A DNA stretch of 64,000 bases from the NCBI GenBank assembly GCA_964344935.1, contig CAYFPL010000001.1, forward strand, positions 1,534,207 to 1,598,206. Direction: 5' to 3'. This document shows positions 24,845-33,650 of the stretch, one piece after another (position 1 is the first letter of the stretch; the number at the start of each line of letters is the position of its first letter). The notes under the pieces are model-generated. The model saw only the letters and a program-made list of their open reading frames with translations. It was not told the DNA's origin and ran no database searches. The position numbers and the translations under genes are program-made. Origin of the DNA: GCA-2731375 sp964344935 (GTDB lineage Bacteria; Pseudomonadota; Alphaproteobacteria; GCA-2731375).

Positions 24845-26848
24845 TTAACCCGCCTCGATCTCCACCAACAGGTCGTCGGCGGCAACCTGGCTACCGGCCT
24901 GCGCCAGCACCTCCTGCACCGTGCCGTCGATCTCCGCCAGAATATCGTGTTGCATCTTCATGGCCTCGAGTACGGCAAGGCGGGTGCCGATTTCAACCTG
25001 GTCACCGGGTTTGACCAGCACTTCAAGCAGATTGCCATGCATGGGCGCCACCACCCGTCCGCCGCCCGCCGCCTCCTGGGCACTGGCGGAAAAGGCGATA
25101 CGGTTGCGGAAGTGCCAATCGCGCCCGTCGATGCAAATATCCAGCACCCCGGCGCCGGGCGCGGAATACAACACCGCCTGCCGCCGCCCGTCCACGGTCA
25201 GAACCGCCCGGTGGCCGTCATGCGTCAGCACCGCGACCGCCACCTGACTATCACCGTGGCGCACCGTATATGTGCCGTCCCGCTGGGGCGAGACGGTGAC
25301 ATCGAATTCGCCGCCGTCGAAGTCATAGACATAGCGGGTGGTGAGATGGCCGGCGCTGGACCAATCCATAAGCGCCGCACTGACATTCAGACTGGCATCC
25401 AGGGCACGCCGGCGCTGCACATTAAAATGCAGCACTGCCGCCATGGCCACCTGGCCAAGCTCCGGCGTGGGTATGGCCAGATCGTCAGCACTGAATTCCT
25501 GGCCGATGAAAGCGGTGGTCGCCGCACCCTTGGCGAAGCTCTCCCGGCCCAGGATATCCAGCAGGAAACCCTTGTTAGACGTCGAGCCGAACAGAGCCGT
25601 ATCCTTGAGGGCGTTGATCAGGCGATTACGGGCGGTCTCCCGGCTCTCTCCCCAGGCCATGACCTTGGCCAGCATGGGGTCGTAGAAAGGGGATACCTCC
25701 AGCCCGCTTTCGATGCCCGCATCAATGCGCACGCCGTCGCCTTTCGCCGGGTGCCACAGATCGATGCCCCCCGTCATGGGCAGGAAGTCCTGGGCCGGGT
25801 CCTCGGCATAGAGGCGTACCTCGATGGCATGGCCGTTGAGCTGAACGTCCTCTTGGGCGATTCCCAGTTCCCCACCTTCCGCCACATTGATCTGTAAGGC
25901 CACCAAGTCCAGGCCGGTAATCATTTCGGTGACGGGATGTTCCACTTGCAGACGGGTGTTCATTTCCAGGAAATAGAAATCCCCGCCGCCATCCAGCAGG
26001 AACTCCACAGTTCCCGCGCCGCGGTAGTCGATGCTCCGCGCCGCCTCCACCGCCGCCGCGCCCATGCGCGCGCGCAGTTCGGGGGTCATGATGGGGCAAG
26101 GCGCCTCTTCCACCACTTTCTGATGGCGCCGCTGCACGGAACAGTCCCGCTCGCCCAGGTGGATGACGTTGCCGTGGCTGTCCGCGAAGACCTGCACCTC
26201 CACATGGCGGGGCTCGATGATCGCCTTCTCCAGGATCAATTCGTCGGAACCGAAGGCATTCAAGGCTTCCGAACGGGCCGCGGCCAGGGCATCTGAAAGC
26301 CCGGCAGTGTCTTCCACCAGACGCATGCCGCGCCCGCCGCCACCGGCGGCCGCCTTGACCATCAGGGGAAAGCCGATGTTGCCGGCGGCTTCGGTCATGG
26401 CGGTATCGGACTGATCCTCGCCCTCATACCCGGGCACACAGGGCACATCCGCCTGAATCATACGCCTTTTGGCGGCGGCCTTGTTTCCCATTAACTCGAT
26501 AGCCTCGGCGCCAGGGCCGATGAAGACCAGCCCGGCGGCTTCGCATTTCGCCGCGAACTCCGCGTTCTCCGCCAGGAAGCCATAGCCTGGATGAACCGCT
26601 CCTGCACCGGTCTCCTTCGCGGCCTGGAGGATACGCTCCATGTTCAGATAGGACTCCGCCACTGGCGGGGGGCCCAGCAGGGCGGCATCGTCGGCCATCT
26701 TCACATGGGGCGCATTCGCATCAGCCTCGGAATAGACGGCGATGGCGCGATAGCCGAGGGATTGCGCCGTGCGCATGACGCGCACCGCGATCTCGCCCCG
26801 GTTGGCGACCAGGATACTGTCGAACTTGCGTACGGATCCCATGGACAT
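24845..26848 (-). CDS. Biotin-dependent acyl-CoA carboxylase alpha subunit (geranyl-/methylcrotonyl-CoA carboxylase type)
   Basis: Biotin carboxylase plus biotin carrier subunit, about 667 residues. The N-terminus KFDSILVANRGEIAVRVMRT, ATP-grasp glycine loop KAAAGGGGRGMRLVED, catalytic FLEMNTRLQVEHPVTE and the C-terminal biotin site EAMKM (Lys about residue 631) are intact. It starts four bases after the hydratase stop; ATG at 26848 is used, with ATG at 26842 as an alternative. Order with the beta subunit, hydratase and AtuA genes matches the atu set of Pseudomonas, so geranyl-CoA or a similar branched enoyl-CoA is the leading substrate; methylcrotonyl- or propionyl-CoA cannot be excluded. 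Confidence 0.88.
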   Translation of the reverse strand: MSMGSVRKFDSILVANRGEIAVRVMRTAQSLGYRAIAVYSEADANAPHVKMADDAALLGPPPVAESYLNMERILQAAKETGAGAVHPGYGFLAENAEFAAKCEAAGLVFIGPGAEAIELMGNKAAAKRRMIQADVPCVPGYEGEDQSDTAMTEAAGNIGFPLMVKAAAGGGGRGMRLVEDTAGLSDALAAARSEALNAFGSDELILEKAIIEPRHVEVQVFADSHGNVIHLGERDCSVQRRHQKVVEEAPCPIMTPELRARMGAAAVEAARSIDYRGAGTVEFLLDGGGDFYFLEMNTRLQVEHPVTEMITGLDLVALQINVAEGGELGIAQEDVQLNGHAIEVRLYAEDPAQDFLPMTGGIDLWHPAKGDGVRIDAGIESGLEVSPFYDPMLAKVMAWGESRETARNRLINALKDTALFGSTSNKGFLLDILGRESFAKGAATTAFIGQEFSADDLAIPTPELGQVAMAAVLHFNVQRRRALDASLNVSAALMDWSSAGHLTTRYVYDFDGGEFDVTVSPQRDGTYTVRHGDSQVAVAVLTHDGHRAVLTVDGRRQAVLYSAPGAGVLDICIDGRDWHFRNRIAFSASAQEAAGGGRVVAPMHGNLLEVLVKPGDQVEIGTRLAVLEAMKMQHDILAEIDGTVQEVLAQAGSQVAADDLLVEIEAG

Positions 26849-26852
26849 CTGA

Positions 26853-27662
26853 CTACTTTTCGGCCCAGGCGGGTTTGCGTTTTTCGATGAATGAGGCGAC
26901 ACCTTCCCGGCCCTCGTCGCTCAGCATGCATTCGGCGAAGCCCTTGGCGGCGAAGTCCAACTGCTCTTCGCGGTTAAGATGCCGCGTTGCCAATACAATG
27001 GCCTTGGTCACCGCGTTCGCGCCGGGGGCGCAGCGGCGCACCTGGTCCTTCATCTTTGCCTCGATCTCTTCCAGGCCGGTGGCATCGTCCACCACGAAAT
27101 CGGCCAGACCCAATTCGCCGGCTTCATCGCCGTCGAAACGATGAGCCGTCACCATCAGGCGGCGGGCGATGCGCAGGCCCAGACGCTGTGCCACGAAGGG
27201 GGCGATCTGCGCCGGCGGAATGCCAATTGCGGTTTCCGTCATGGCGAACTTGGCGTCCTTGGTCACTGCAACCGCATCGGCGCAGCAGACCATGCCAAGG
27301 CCGCCGGCCATGGCGGCGCCCTCCACCAGGATCAGCACGAATTGGGGCATCTCGTTGATCAGGTCGAACATCTGGCCGCCCTGGCGGGACGAGGCAGCGA
27401 TGTCATCCACGGTTTGGCTGCCGCCCTGGTAGTTGTTCTTGAAACCCTTGAGGTCGCCGCCGGCGCAAAATACGCCGCCCTTGCCCCGCAGGGTGATGCC
27501 GCGGATGGTGCGATCGTCGCGGATGGCGTTCAAGACGGCCCGCAATTCCGTGGTCAGCTCTTTCGACAACGCATTGCGATTGTCGGGGCGATTGAACCAG
27601 ATGGTCAGCCAATGATGATCCCGTTCCAACAGGATGTTCTCGGTCTTGGGCAGTTCTGTCAT
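26853..27662 (-). CDS. Enoyl-CoA hydratase family protein, LiuC/AtuE-like
   Basis: Crotonase-fold enzyme of 269 residues predicted to hydrate the carboxylated glutaconyl-CoA-type product. The oxyanion motif GVFCAGGDLKGF is present. The first classical catalytic Glu is replaced by Gly (AGGLGMVCCAD), whereas the second is kept (FAMTETAIGIPPAQIAPFV). This one-Glu pattern with the PPAQIAPFV segment is what I recall for methylglutaconyl-CoA hydratase LiuC and isohexenylglutaconyl-CoA hydratase AtuE. It sits between the beta and alpha carboxylase genes, exactly as in atu and liu clusters. Confidence 0.85.
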   Translation of the reverse strand: MTELPKTENILLERDHHWLTIWFNRPDNRNALSKELTTELRAVLNAIRDDRTIRGITLRGKGGVFCAGGDLKGFKNNYQGGSQTVDDIAASSRQGGQMFDLINEMPQFVLILVEGAAMAGGLGMVCCADAVAVTKDAKFAMTETAIGIPPAQIAPFVAQRLGLRIARRLMVTAHRFDGDEAGELGLADFVVDDATGLEEIEAKMKDQVRRCAPGANAVTKAIVLATRHLNREEQLDFAAKGFAECMLSDEGREGVASFIEKRKPAWAEK

Positions 27663-27676
27663 GGCTCTCTCCAGAA

Positions 27677-29299
27677 TTATAGACGGGCGACGCCAAAGGC
27701 GTTGGGGCGGACCTCACGGTTGCGGCCTTCCCAGACCGTTTCCAGGGCAAAGCCCAATACCTTGCGCGTGTCCCGCGGGTCGATGACGCCCTGGTCCAGC
27801 AGCCGGCCGGAGGTATAAAAGGCATCCGATTGTTTGTCGAAATGGGCGATCAGGCGTTCCTTTTGCGCCTGCAGGGCATCTTCGTCCACCGGCTGCCCCC
27901 GCCGCTCGGCCGCGACGCGGGCCACCTGGTCCATGGTCAGGGCTGCCTGTTCGCCGCCCATGACGCCGGTCAGGGCATTGGGCCAGGTAAAGAGGAAATC
28001 CGGCTCGTAGCCGAAACCGCCCATGCCGTAGTTGCCGGCCCCGAACGAGGCGCCGATATAGAGCGTGATCTTGGGCACCCGGACATTGGACGTGGCCTGG
28101 ATCATTTTCGAGCCATGCTTGACCATGCCGCCCTGTTCGTACTCCTTGCCCACCATGTAACCGGTGGTGTTGTTGAGGAAGATGATGGGCATGTCCGCCT
28201 GATCGCAAAGCTGGAAGAACTGGCCGGCCTTGGTAGCGCCATTGGGATCGATGGGTCCGTTGTTGCCGATGACGCCACAGGCATTGCCATAAATGCTTGC
28301 CTGCAGGCAGACGGTGGAGACGCCATAGCGGGGTTTGAAGTCTTCGAAGTCGGAGCCGTCCACGAAACGCGCCACCAATTCCCGCACCTCGTAAGGGCGG
28401 CGGTAGTCCACGGGGACCAGCCCGGCGATCTCGTCCGGATCGTAGAGGGGCTCACGGAAACTCTTTGGTTTTGGCGCCGGGCAACCCTTGTTCCAATCCA
28501 GCTTGGCAATCAGGTCCCTGCAGATCAGCAGGCCATGGGCATCGTCCTCGGCGGTGTATTCCACCAGGCCTGAAATGGTGGCGTGCATATCAGTACCGGC
28601 CAGTTCCTCCTCATCCGCCACCTCGCCCGTGGCAGCCCGGGTCAACGCCGCCCCGCCTAGTGAGGCCCGGCCCCGGCCGCGGATCGAGATGACATAGTCG
28701 CTCATCCCCGGCATATAGGCGCCGCCGGCGGTGGCGGGGCCGTGCAGCACGGTAATGGTGGGAATGCCGGCGGCGCTCAACAGGGCCAGGCGGTAGAAGA
28801 TGCCGCCGCCATGGGCCCAGCTTTCCACCTGGTACTGCATCAAGTTCGCACCGGCACTTTCCACCAGATGCACGAAAGGCAGTTGGTGACGCAGAGCCAC
28901 ATCCAGGGAGGCACGCAGCTTCTCGCCCGATTTCTGTGTCGAGGCGCCGGCATTGATGCCGCTGTCGTCCACATAGACCAGACAGCGGATGCCGCTGACG
29001 AAACCGATCCCGGCCAGGGAAGAGGCGCCGGGGATGGACTTGGCGCGGTCGTCGGTGTCCACGCCATAGTTGGCCATGCCATAGAGCTCCAGAAACGGCA
29101 TGCCTGGATCCAACAGGCGGAGCAGGCGTTCCCGGGGCGTCAGTTGCCCGCGCTCCTCGAAACGTGGGCGGCGCTTCTCCGACAACGCATCGGCCCGCGC
29201 CTTGATCTCGTAATAGTCATCCATCAGGGCCAGCATGTCCTGACGGTTGGCGGCAAAGGCTTCCGTATTGGTGGCGAGCTTGGAAGCGAACTGGGTCAT
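27677..29299 (-). CDS. Acyl-CoA carboxylase beta subunit (geranyl-/methylcrotonyl-CoA carboxylase type)
   Basis: Carboxyltransferase subunit of 540 residues. It shows both halves of the crotonase-like fold: VESAGANLMQYQVES and GPATAGGAYMPGMSDYVI in the N-domain, and IGNNGPIDPNGATKAGQFFQ, LNNTTGYMVGKEYEQGGMVK and ASFGAGNYGMGGFGYEP in the C-domain, the arrangement of MCC/GCC beta subunits rather than propionyl-CoA carboxylase. Its ATG overlaps the AtuA stop (TAATG), showing coupling. The neighbouring AtuA gene tips the choice to a geranyl-CoA carboxylase-like enzyme, but the substrate is not proved by sequence. Confidence 0.85.
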   Translation of the reverse strand: MTQFASKLATNTEAFAANRQDMLALMDDYYEIKARADALSEKRRPRFEERGQLTPRERLLRLLDPGMPFLELYGMANYGVDTDDRAKSIPGASSLAGIGFVSGIRCLVYVDDSGINAGASTQKSGEKLRASLDVALRHQLPFVHLVESAGANLMQYQVESWAHGGGIFYRLALLSAAGIPTITVLHGPATAGGAYMPGMSDYVISIRGRGRASLGGAALTRAATGEVADEEELAGTDMHATISGLVEYTAEDDAHGLLICRDLIAKLDWNKGCPAPKPKSFREPLYDPDEIAGLVPVDYRRPYEVRELVARFVDGSDFEDFKPRYGVSTVCLQASIYGNACGVIGNNGPIDPNGATKAGQFFQLCDQADMPIIFLNNTTGYMVGKEYEQGGMVKHGSKMIQATSNVRVPKITLYIGASFGAGNYGMGGFGYEPDFLFTWPNALTGVMGGEQAALTMDQVARVAAERRGQPVDEDALQAQKERLIAHFDKQSDAFYTSGRLLDQGVIDPRDTRKVLGFALETVWEGRNREVRPNAFGVARL

Positions 29300-31098
29300 T
29301 ACAGGGCCTCCGCCATGGCTTTCGGAATGGCGACGGGCTGGGCCAATAATATCTGCGCATAGCCCTTGCCCTGGGGGTCGTTGCGCAGGCTGGCCACACC
29401 GCCGCCGCCCAAAACATCGTGCATCAGGAAGTTGATGGCGTTGGGGCCGGGCATCAAATATCGCTCGGTGCCGGCTTCACCATCGCCTTCAAGAAAGTGC
29501 GAGAAGCGGCCGGCCACCACGTCCTCGCCCAGGGCGGCCCAGATATAGGGCAGATACTCCCTTTTGCGGGCGATGATGCCCACATTGGCCTTGTTGCCTT
29601 TGTCGCCGCTGCGGCCCCATGCCAGGTCGATCAGGGGCACTTCCACCATCTCGTCATCATTGGCGGGCAAGGGTGGCTGCTCGGGGCGGGCAATATCGCC
29701 ATCGGCGAAAGTGGCGGTGACGGGCGGATGATACTCCAACTCCCGGTCCCCTAGGTCAATGCGCACGTCCAGGTCCGTCTTCGGGATCAGGAACGAGAAT
29801 AGGCGCACCACGGGCGACGGCTTGGCCCGCGCACCGGAAAATCCCGAAAGGCCCGGCGGTGTGGCCAGGCCCAGGCCCGTGGCCTCCTTCAGCAGGATGC
29901 CGATACCGGCTTGTTCGGGATGCTTGGCGGCAAATTTCAGCACCACCTCGCGCGCGCCCTCGATGCGCCGGTGTTCGCCGAACTGGCTCTCGGCGCCGAG
30001 CACTTCGACGGAGGTTTCGGTAAAATCGCCCAGGTTCGAGGCACGCAGCGCCGCCCGCGCCCGCTTGAAGGCATTGTCGGCGAACCCTTCGGCCTTTTGG
30101 TCGGCGTTGACGCCATAAAAGGTCATTAGCGTGCCGCCGCGCCAGCCGTCGCCATAGGTGGCGGAGACCTTGTAGCTGTCCGTGGCGGGATAACCCTTGG
30201 CGCCTGTCACGTGCACCCGGTTGTCGTCCGCCTGGGTAATGACCACGCCGGAAAAATCACAGACCACGTCCGGCACGATGTAGGCTTGCGGGTCACCGAT
30301 CTCGTAGATCATTTGTTCGGATATGGTGCCTACGCTAACTGTGCCGCCGGTATCGGGGGCCTTGACCACATCGAAGCTGCCGTCGGCGCGGACCTCGCCA
30401 ATGGGGTAGCCGATGTGGTCGATGCTATCGACGACCAGGTGCCAGTCGGTGAAATTGCCGCCCGTGGCCTGGGGGCCGCATTCCAGCAAATGTCCCGCCA
30501 GGGTGCCGCCTGCCAGCTGGTCCCAGTCTTCGGCCCCCCAGCCGAATTCGTGAATACAGGCGCCCAAAGTCACGGCACTGTCCACGGACCGGCCAGTGAT
30601 GACAATGTCCGCACCCTCTGCCAGGGCTTGGGCTATGGGAAAGGCGCCCAGATAGGCATTGATGCTGGCCAGGCGGTCCGGCTCGGGCAGGCTTTCGCCG
30701 GTGTACATTTCCGCGACCGAAAGGCTGTCCCTCTGATCCAGCAGGTCATCGCCCAGCACGACGGCGACCTTGAGGTCGAGGCCCTGTTCCGCAACCAGCG
30801 CACGCACCGCCTCACCGCAGGACTTCGGATTGACGCCGCCGGCATTGGAAATGACCTTGACGCCCTGTTTTGCGATCTCGGCGAGGTTCTGCTTCATCAC
30901 CGCCGAAACGAAATCCCGGGCATAGCCCTGGCTCGGGTCCTTGGCCCGGGCCCGGGCCATGATCGACATGGTGATTTCGGCCAGGTAGTCGTAGACCAGG
31001 TAATCGATGCCGCCGGCGGCCAGGAATTGCGGCGTCGCCATGGCGCTGTCGCCCCAATAGCCGCTGGCCCCGCCAATGCGGATGATCTTGTCGCTCAT
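29299..31098 (-). CDS. atuA: AtuA-like acyclic terpene utilisation protein (DUF1446)
   Basis: A 599-residue two-domain protein. The large N-terminal DUF1446 domain starts IIRIGGASGYWGDSAMATPQ and contains VKVISNAGGVNPKSCGEAVR, ADIVITGRSVDSAVTLGACI and HLLECGPQATGGNFTDW. The C-terminal domain of about 100 residues is the AtuA ferredoxin-like module (IDLAWGRSGDKGNKANVGII). AtuA is required for citronellol/geraniol growth in Pseudomonas but its reaction is unknown. Here it is second in the operon, 15 bases after the acyl-CoA synthetase and coupled to the carboxylase beta gene. DUF1446 proteins also accompany other carboxylases, so the terpene link is probable, not certain. Confidence 0.82.
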   Translation of the reverse strand: MSDKIIRIGGASGYWGDSAMATPQFLAAGGIDYLVYDYLAEITMSIMARARAKDPSQGYARDFVSAVMKQNLAEIAKQGVKVISNAGGVNPKSCGEAVRALVAEQGLDLKVAVVLGDDLLDQRDSLSVAEMYTGESLPEPDRLASINAYLGAFPIAQALAEGADIVITGRSVDSAVTLGACIHEFGWGAEDWDQLAGGTLAGHLLECGPQATGGNFTDWHLVVDSIDHIGYPIGEVRADGSFDVVKAPDTGGTVSVGTISEQMIYEIGDPQAYIVPDVVCDFSGVVITQADDNRVHVTGAKGYPATDSYKVSATYGDGWRGGTLMTFYGVNADQKAEGFADNAFKRARAALRASNLGDFTETSVEVLGAESQFGEHRRIEGAREVVLKFAAKHPEQAGIGILLKEATGLGLATPPGLSGFSGARAKPSPVVRLFSFLIPKTDLDVRIDLGDRELEYHPPVTATFADGDIARPEQPPLPANDDEMVEVPLIDLAWGRSGDKGNKANVGIIARKREYLPYIWAALGEDVVAGRFSHFLEGDGEAGTERYLMPGPNAINFLMHDVLGGGGVASLRNDPQGKGYAQILLAQPVAIPKAMAEAL

Positions 31099-31113
31099 AG
31101 TGTCGTCTTCCTT

Positions 31114-32757
31114 CTACTCCGCCAGCTTGTAGTCGGCGAAGGTTTCCCGCAGTTTCAGTTTATAGATCTTGCCCGTGCCCGTATGGGGTAGTTCGTCCAG
31201 GAACTCCACGGCGTCCGGCAACCACCAACTCGCCACCCTGTCCGATAAATACTCCAGAATATCCGCGCCCGAGATTGCGCTGCCCGGCATGCGAGCGACG
31301 ATCAGCAATGGCCGTTCCTGCCATTTCGGATGTTCGACGGCGATTACCGCGGCCTCGGCCACGTCCGGATGACCCATGGCCGCGTTTTCCAGTTCCACGG
31401 AACTGATCCATTCCCCGCCCGACTTGATCACGTCCTTGGAACGGTCGGCCAGTTCGATGTAGCCGTCGGGATGCAGAATGGCCACATCACCGGTATGCAG
31501 CCAGCCATCCACAACCCCGGTTGCCCCCGACAGACCGACATTCTGCTTCATGTAGCCCGAGGCCACGATCGGGCCGCGCACCAACAGATGACCCTGGGTC
31601 CTGCCATCTTTGGGCAACTCGTTGCCGTCGTCATCGATCAGTTTGAACTTGGTGCCAAAGGCGCGGCGCCCGCCATATTGATAGATCTCCAGCTTTTCTT
31701 CGTCGCTCCAGTCTTCCAAGCGGGCGACCGGCGAAAACTTGCTGGTCGACAGCGCCTCCGTCATGCCCCAGCCCTGCATGGGCTCAACGCCGTAATCCTT
31801 GAGCAGGCTTTCCTGCAAGGCCCGCGGTGGTTTGGAGCCGCTCATCACCGTGGCGCGAAGTTGGCTGAAGCGCAGGCCCTGCTGTTTCATATGGTTCAGC
31901 AGGATCATCCAGATGGTGGGCACGCCGAAACACAAGGTCACGCCCTCGCCCTCCATCAATTCGTACAGCTTCTCTGGCTCGTAGTCACGGCCAGGCAGAA
32001 CCAGCTTATAGCCCATCATGGGCGCCGTGAACGGGCACATCCAGCCGTTGCCGTGGAACAGGGGCGCCATGGGCATGAGGACTTCCGCGATGCCGGCCCG
32101 AAACCCGGCCACGTTGTCCCCCGTCATGGCCATAAACGACGTCAGGGTCAGGGAACGATGGCTGTAGACCACGCCCTTGGGGTCGCCCGTGGTGCCGGAG
32201 GTATAACAGATGGTGGCGGCGCGGCGTTCGTCGAATTCCGGCCACTCATAATCGCCGTCCTCGGCCGCCAGCAGCTCTTCATAGTATGCAATACGTGGCA
32301 GCTTCAGGTCGTCTGGCAGCTCATCACGGCCGCCGAGATAGATGTAACCGCGCACCGTGGTCAGCTCCGGCGCCATGGCCCGGACCAGGTCGATGCAGGC
32401 GGCATCGAAAGCCAGCCAGGCATCCTCCGCATGATTGGCGATATAGATCAGCTGTTCATGGAACAGGCGCGGGTTGATGGTGTGCAGCACCCCGCCCATG
32501 CCGGGAATGCCGTAGAACATCTCGAAATATTGCTGGGTATTCCAGGCCAGCACCCCAACCCGTTCGCCGGCGCCCAAGCCCAGCCGCTCCATGGCCTGGG
32601 CCAGTTGCTTGGAACGCAGATGTGCCGCTGCATAGGTATAACGATGGATATCGCCGTCCAGCTCCCGGCTGACGACCTCACGGCCGCCATGGCATTCGGC
32701 CGCATACTCGATCATCGACGACACCAGCAACGGCACGTCCATCATCAAACCCTGCAT
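31114..32757 (-). CDS. AMP-forming fatty-acyl-CoA synthetase family protein
   Basis: ANL-superfamily ligase of 547 residues that would activate the free acid entering the pathway as its CoA thioester. The ATP loop TICYTSGTTGDPKGVVYSHR, the A5-type GWGMTEALSTSKFSP, the A7 WLHTGDVAILHPDGYIELAD, the A8 hinge SKDVIKSGGEWISS and the terminal catalytic Lys in GKIYKLKLRE are all there. The sequence is of the medium/long-chain type. It is the first gene of the ten-gene operon, divergent from a TetR gene across 167 bases. Start may be at 32757 or at the in-frame ATG codons at 32745 and 32742. Confidence 0.9.
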   Translation of the reverse strand: MQGLMMDVPLLVSSMIEYAAECHGGREVVSRELDGDIHRYTYAAAHLRSKQLAQAMERLGLGAGERVGVLAWNTQQYFEMFYGIPGMGGVLHTINPRLFHEQLIYIANHAEDAWLAFDAACIDLVRAMAPELTTVRGYIYLGGRDELPDDLKLPRIAYYEELLAAEDGDYEWPEFDERRAATICYTSGTTGDPKGVVYSHRSLTLTSFMAMTGDNVAGFRAGIAEVLMPMAPLFHGNGWMCPFTAPMMGYKLVLPGRDYEPEKLYELMEGEGVTLCFGVPTIWMILLNHMKQQGLRFSQLRATVMSGSKPPRALQESLLKDYGVEPMQGWGMTEALSTSKFSPVARLEDWSDEEKLEIYQYGGRRAFGTKFKLIDDDGNELPKDGRTQGHLLVRGPIVASGYMKQNVGLSGATGVVDGWLHTGDVAILHPDGYIELADRSKDVIKSGGEWISSVELENAAMGHPDVAEAAVIAVEHPKWQERPLLIVARMPGSAISGADILEYLSDRVASWWLPDAVEFLDELPHTGTGKIYKLKLRETFADYKLAE

Positions 32758-32795
32758 CGGGCGCCTCCCTTGGACGATCTTGTAACTGAAGCATA

Positions 32796-32825
32796 TTCAT
32801 ATATACTGGGTCAAGTTCATACTGG
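32796..32825. promoter_or_regulatory. Direct-repeat operator candidate in the divergent TetR/operon region
   Basis: Two related sequences, TTCATATATACTGG and TTCATACTGG, lie head to tail with six bases between them, about 40 bases upstream of the acyl-CoA synthetase start. A TTGACC box reads on the minus strand within them but no convincing -10 is seen at standard spacing. The region is markedly AT-rich against its surroundings. It is the best candidate site for the divergently encoded TetR protein. Confidence 0.3.
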
Positions 32826-32924
32826 CGAACAGCGCCCGAAATCACTTGAAAACCGGTCAGGGCGCGCCCGCTGAGATGAGAGGGTCGAGACCATGGGCCA
32901 TGAGGCATTCGGGGAAATGGGGTT

Positions 32925-33626
32925 TTGAGCAAGGCACCGGCCCGTACCCGGCGGCAAAGGGTTGAAGAGAAGGAAGGCGCCATCATCGCCGCCGCCCGGG
33001 CGGTATTCATGAAGCACGGCTTTGACCGCGCCAAAATCGCCGAGATTGCCAAGCGCGCGGGCGTCGCCGAGGGCACGGTCTATCTCTATTTTGAGAACAA
33101 GAATGCCCTGCTTCTGGCCGTGGCCAAGGAGTTCTATGACCATCTGACCCGGGACGCAGCGGCAGGCATCAAGGATCTGTCCGACACTGCGGACCGTCTG
33201 GCCTTCCTGGCCCGGCACCATCTGGAGCGGGTGGCCGAGGAATGGCCGGTACTCTCGACGGCGATGATGCCCTACAAGGCCTCCGATCATTATCGCCAAA
33301 GCGAGGGCTATCAGTTGAACCGGACCTATGTGGAAGTGTTCGACCAAGTCATCCGCGACGGCGTCAACCGGGGCGAGATACGAGCTGATGTGCCGCTGTC
33401 AATCATGCGGGATATATTCTATGGCGGCCTGGAATACGGCGCCCGCACCATGCGCCTGCGCCCCGGCCGCGCCAATCTGGACGAAACTGTTCGCCATGTC
33501 ATGGCCCTGCTTGGTGCCGGTATGTTCCAAACCCCCGGCGTCAATCGCGACAGCGCCACGGACGCCGTGCTAGCCCGGCTGGAGAACGTCGCGGCCCGTT
33601 TGGAAACCAGCGCGGCTGGTAAGTAG
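32925..33626 (+). CDS. TetR/AcrR family regulator, probable controller of the operon
   Basis: A 233-residue regulator with a canonical HTH (AIIAAARAVFMKHGFDRAKI then AEIAKRAGVAEGTVYLYFEN) and a helical ligand domain. The start is TTG at 32925, preceded by GGGGAAATGGGG; no in-frame ATG occurs until about residue 29, inside the HTH. The EGTVYLYFENK helix and overall form resemble regulators of fatty-acid and branched-chain acyl-CoA catabolism. Its divergent placement at the head of the ten-gene operon parallels AtuR and LiuR and suggests repression relieved by a CoA ester. Confidence 0.88.
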   Translation: MSKAPARTRRQRVEEKEGAIIAAARAVFMKHGFDRAKIAEIAKRAGVAEGTVYLYFENKNALLLAVAKEFYDHLTRDAAAGIKDLSDTADRLAFLARHHLERVAEEWPVLSTAMMPYKASDHYRQSEGYQLNRTYVEVFDQVIRDGVNRGEIRADVPLSIMRDIFYGGLEYGARTMRLRPGRANLDETVRHVMALLGAGMFQTPGVNRDSATDAVLARLENVAARLETSAAGK

Positions 33627-33650
33627 CCAGTGTTTACCTGATAGGTCCGG

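Noticed and set aside
31330..32874. A plus-strand frame of about 510 codons opposite the acyl-CoA synthetase
   Set aside because: The minus-strand product has every ANL-ligase motif; the plus-strand product has none of any family.
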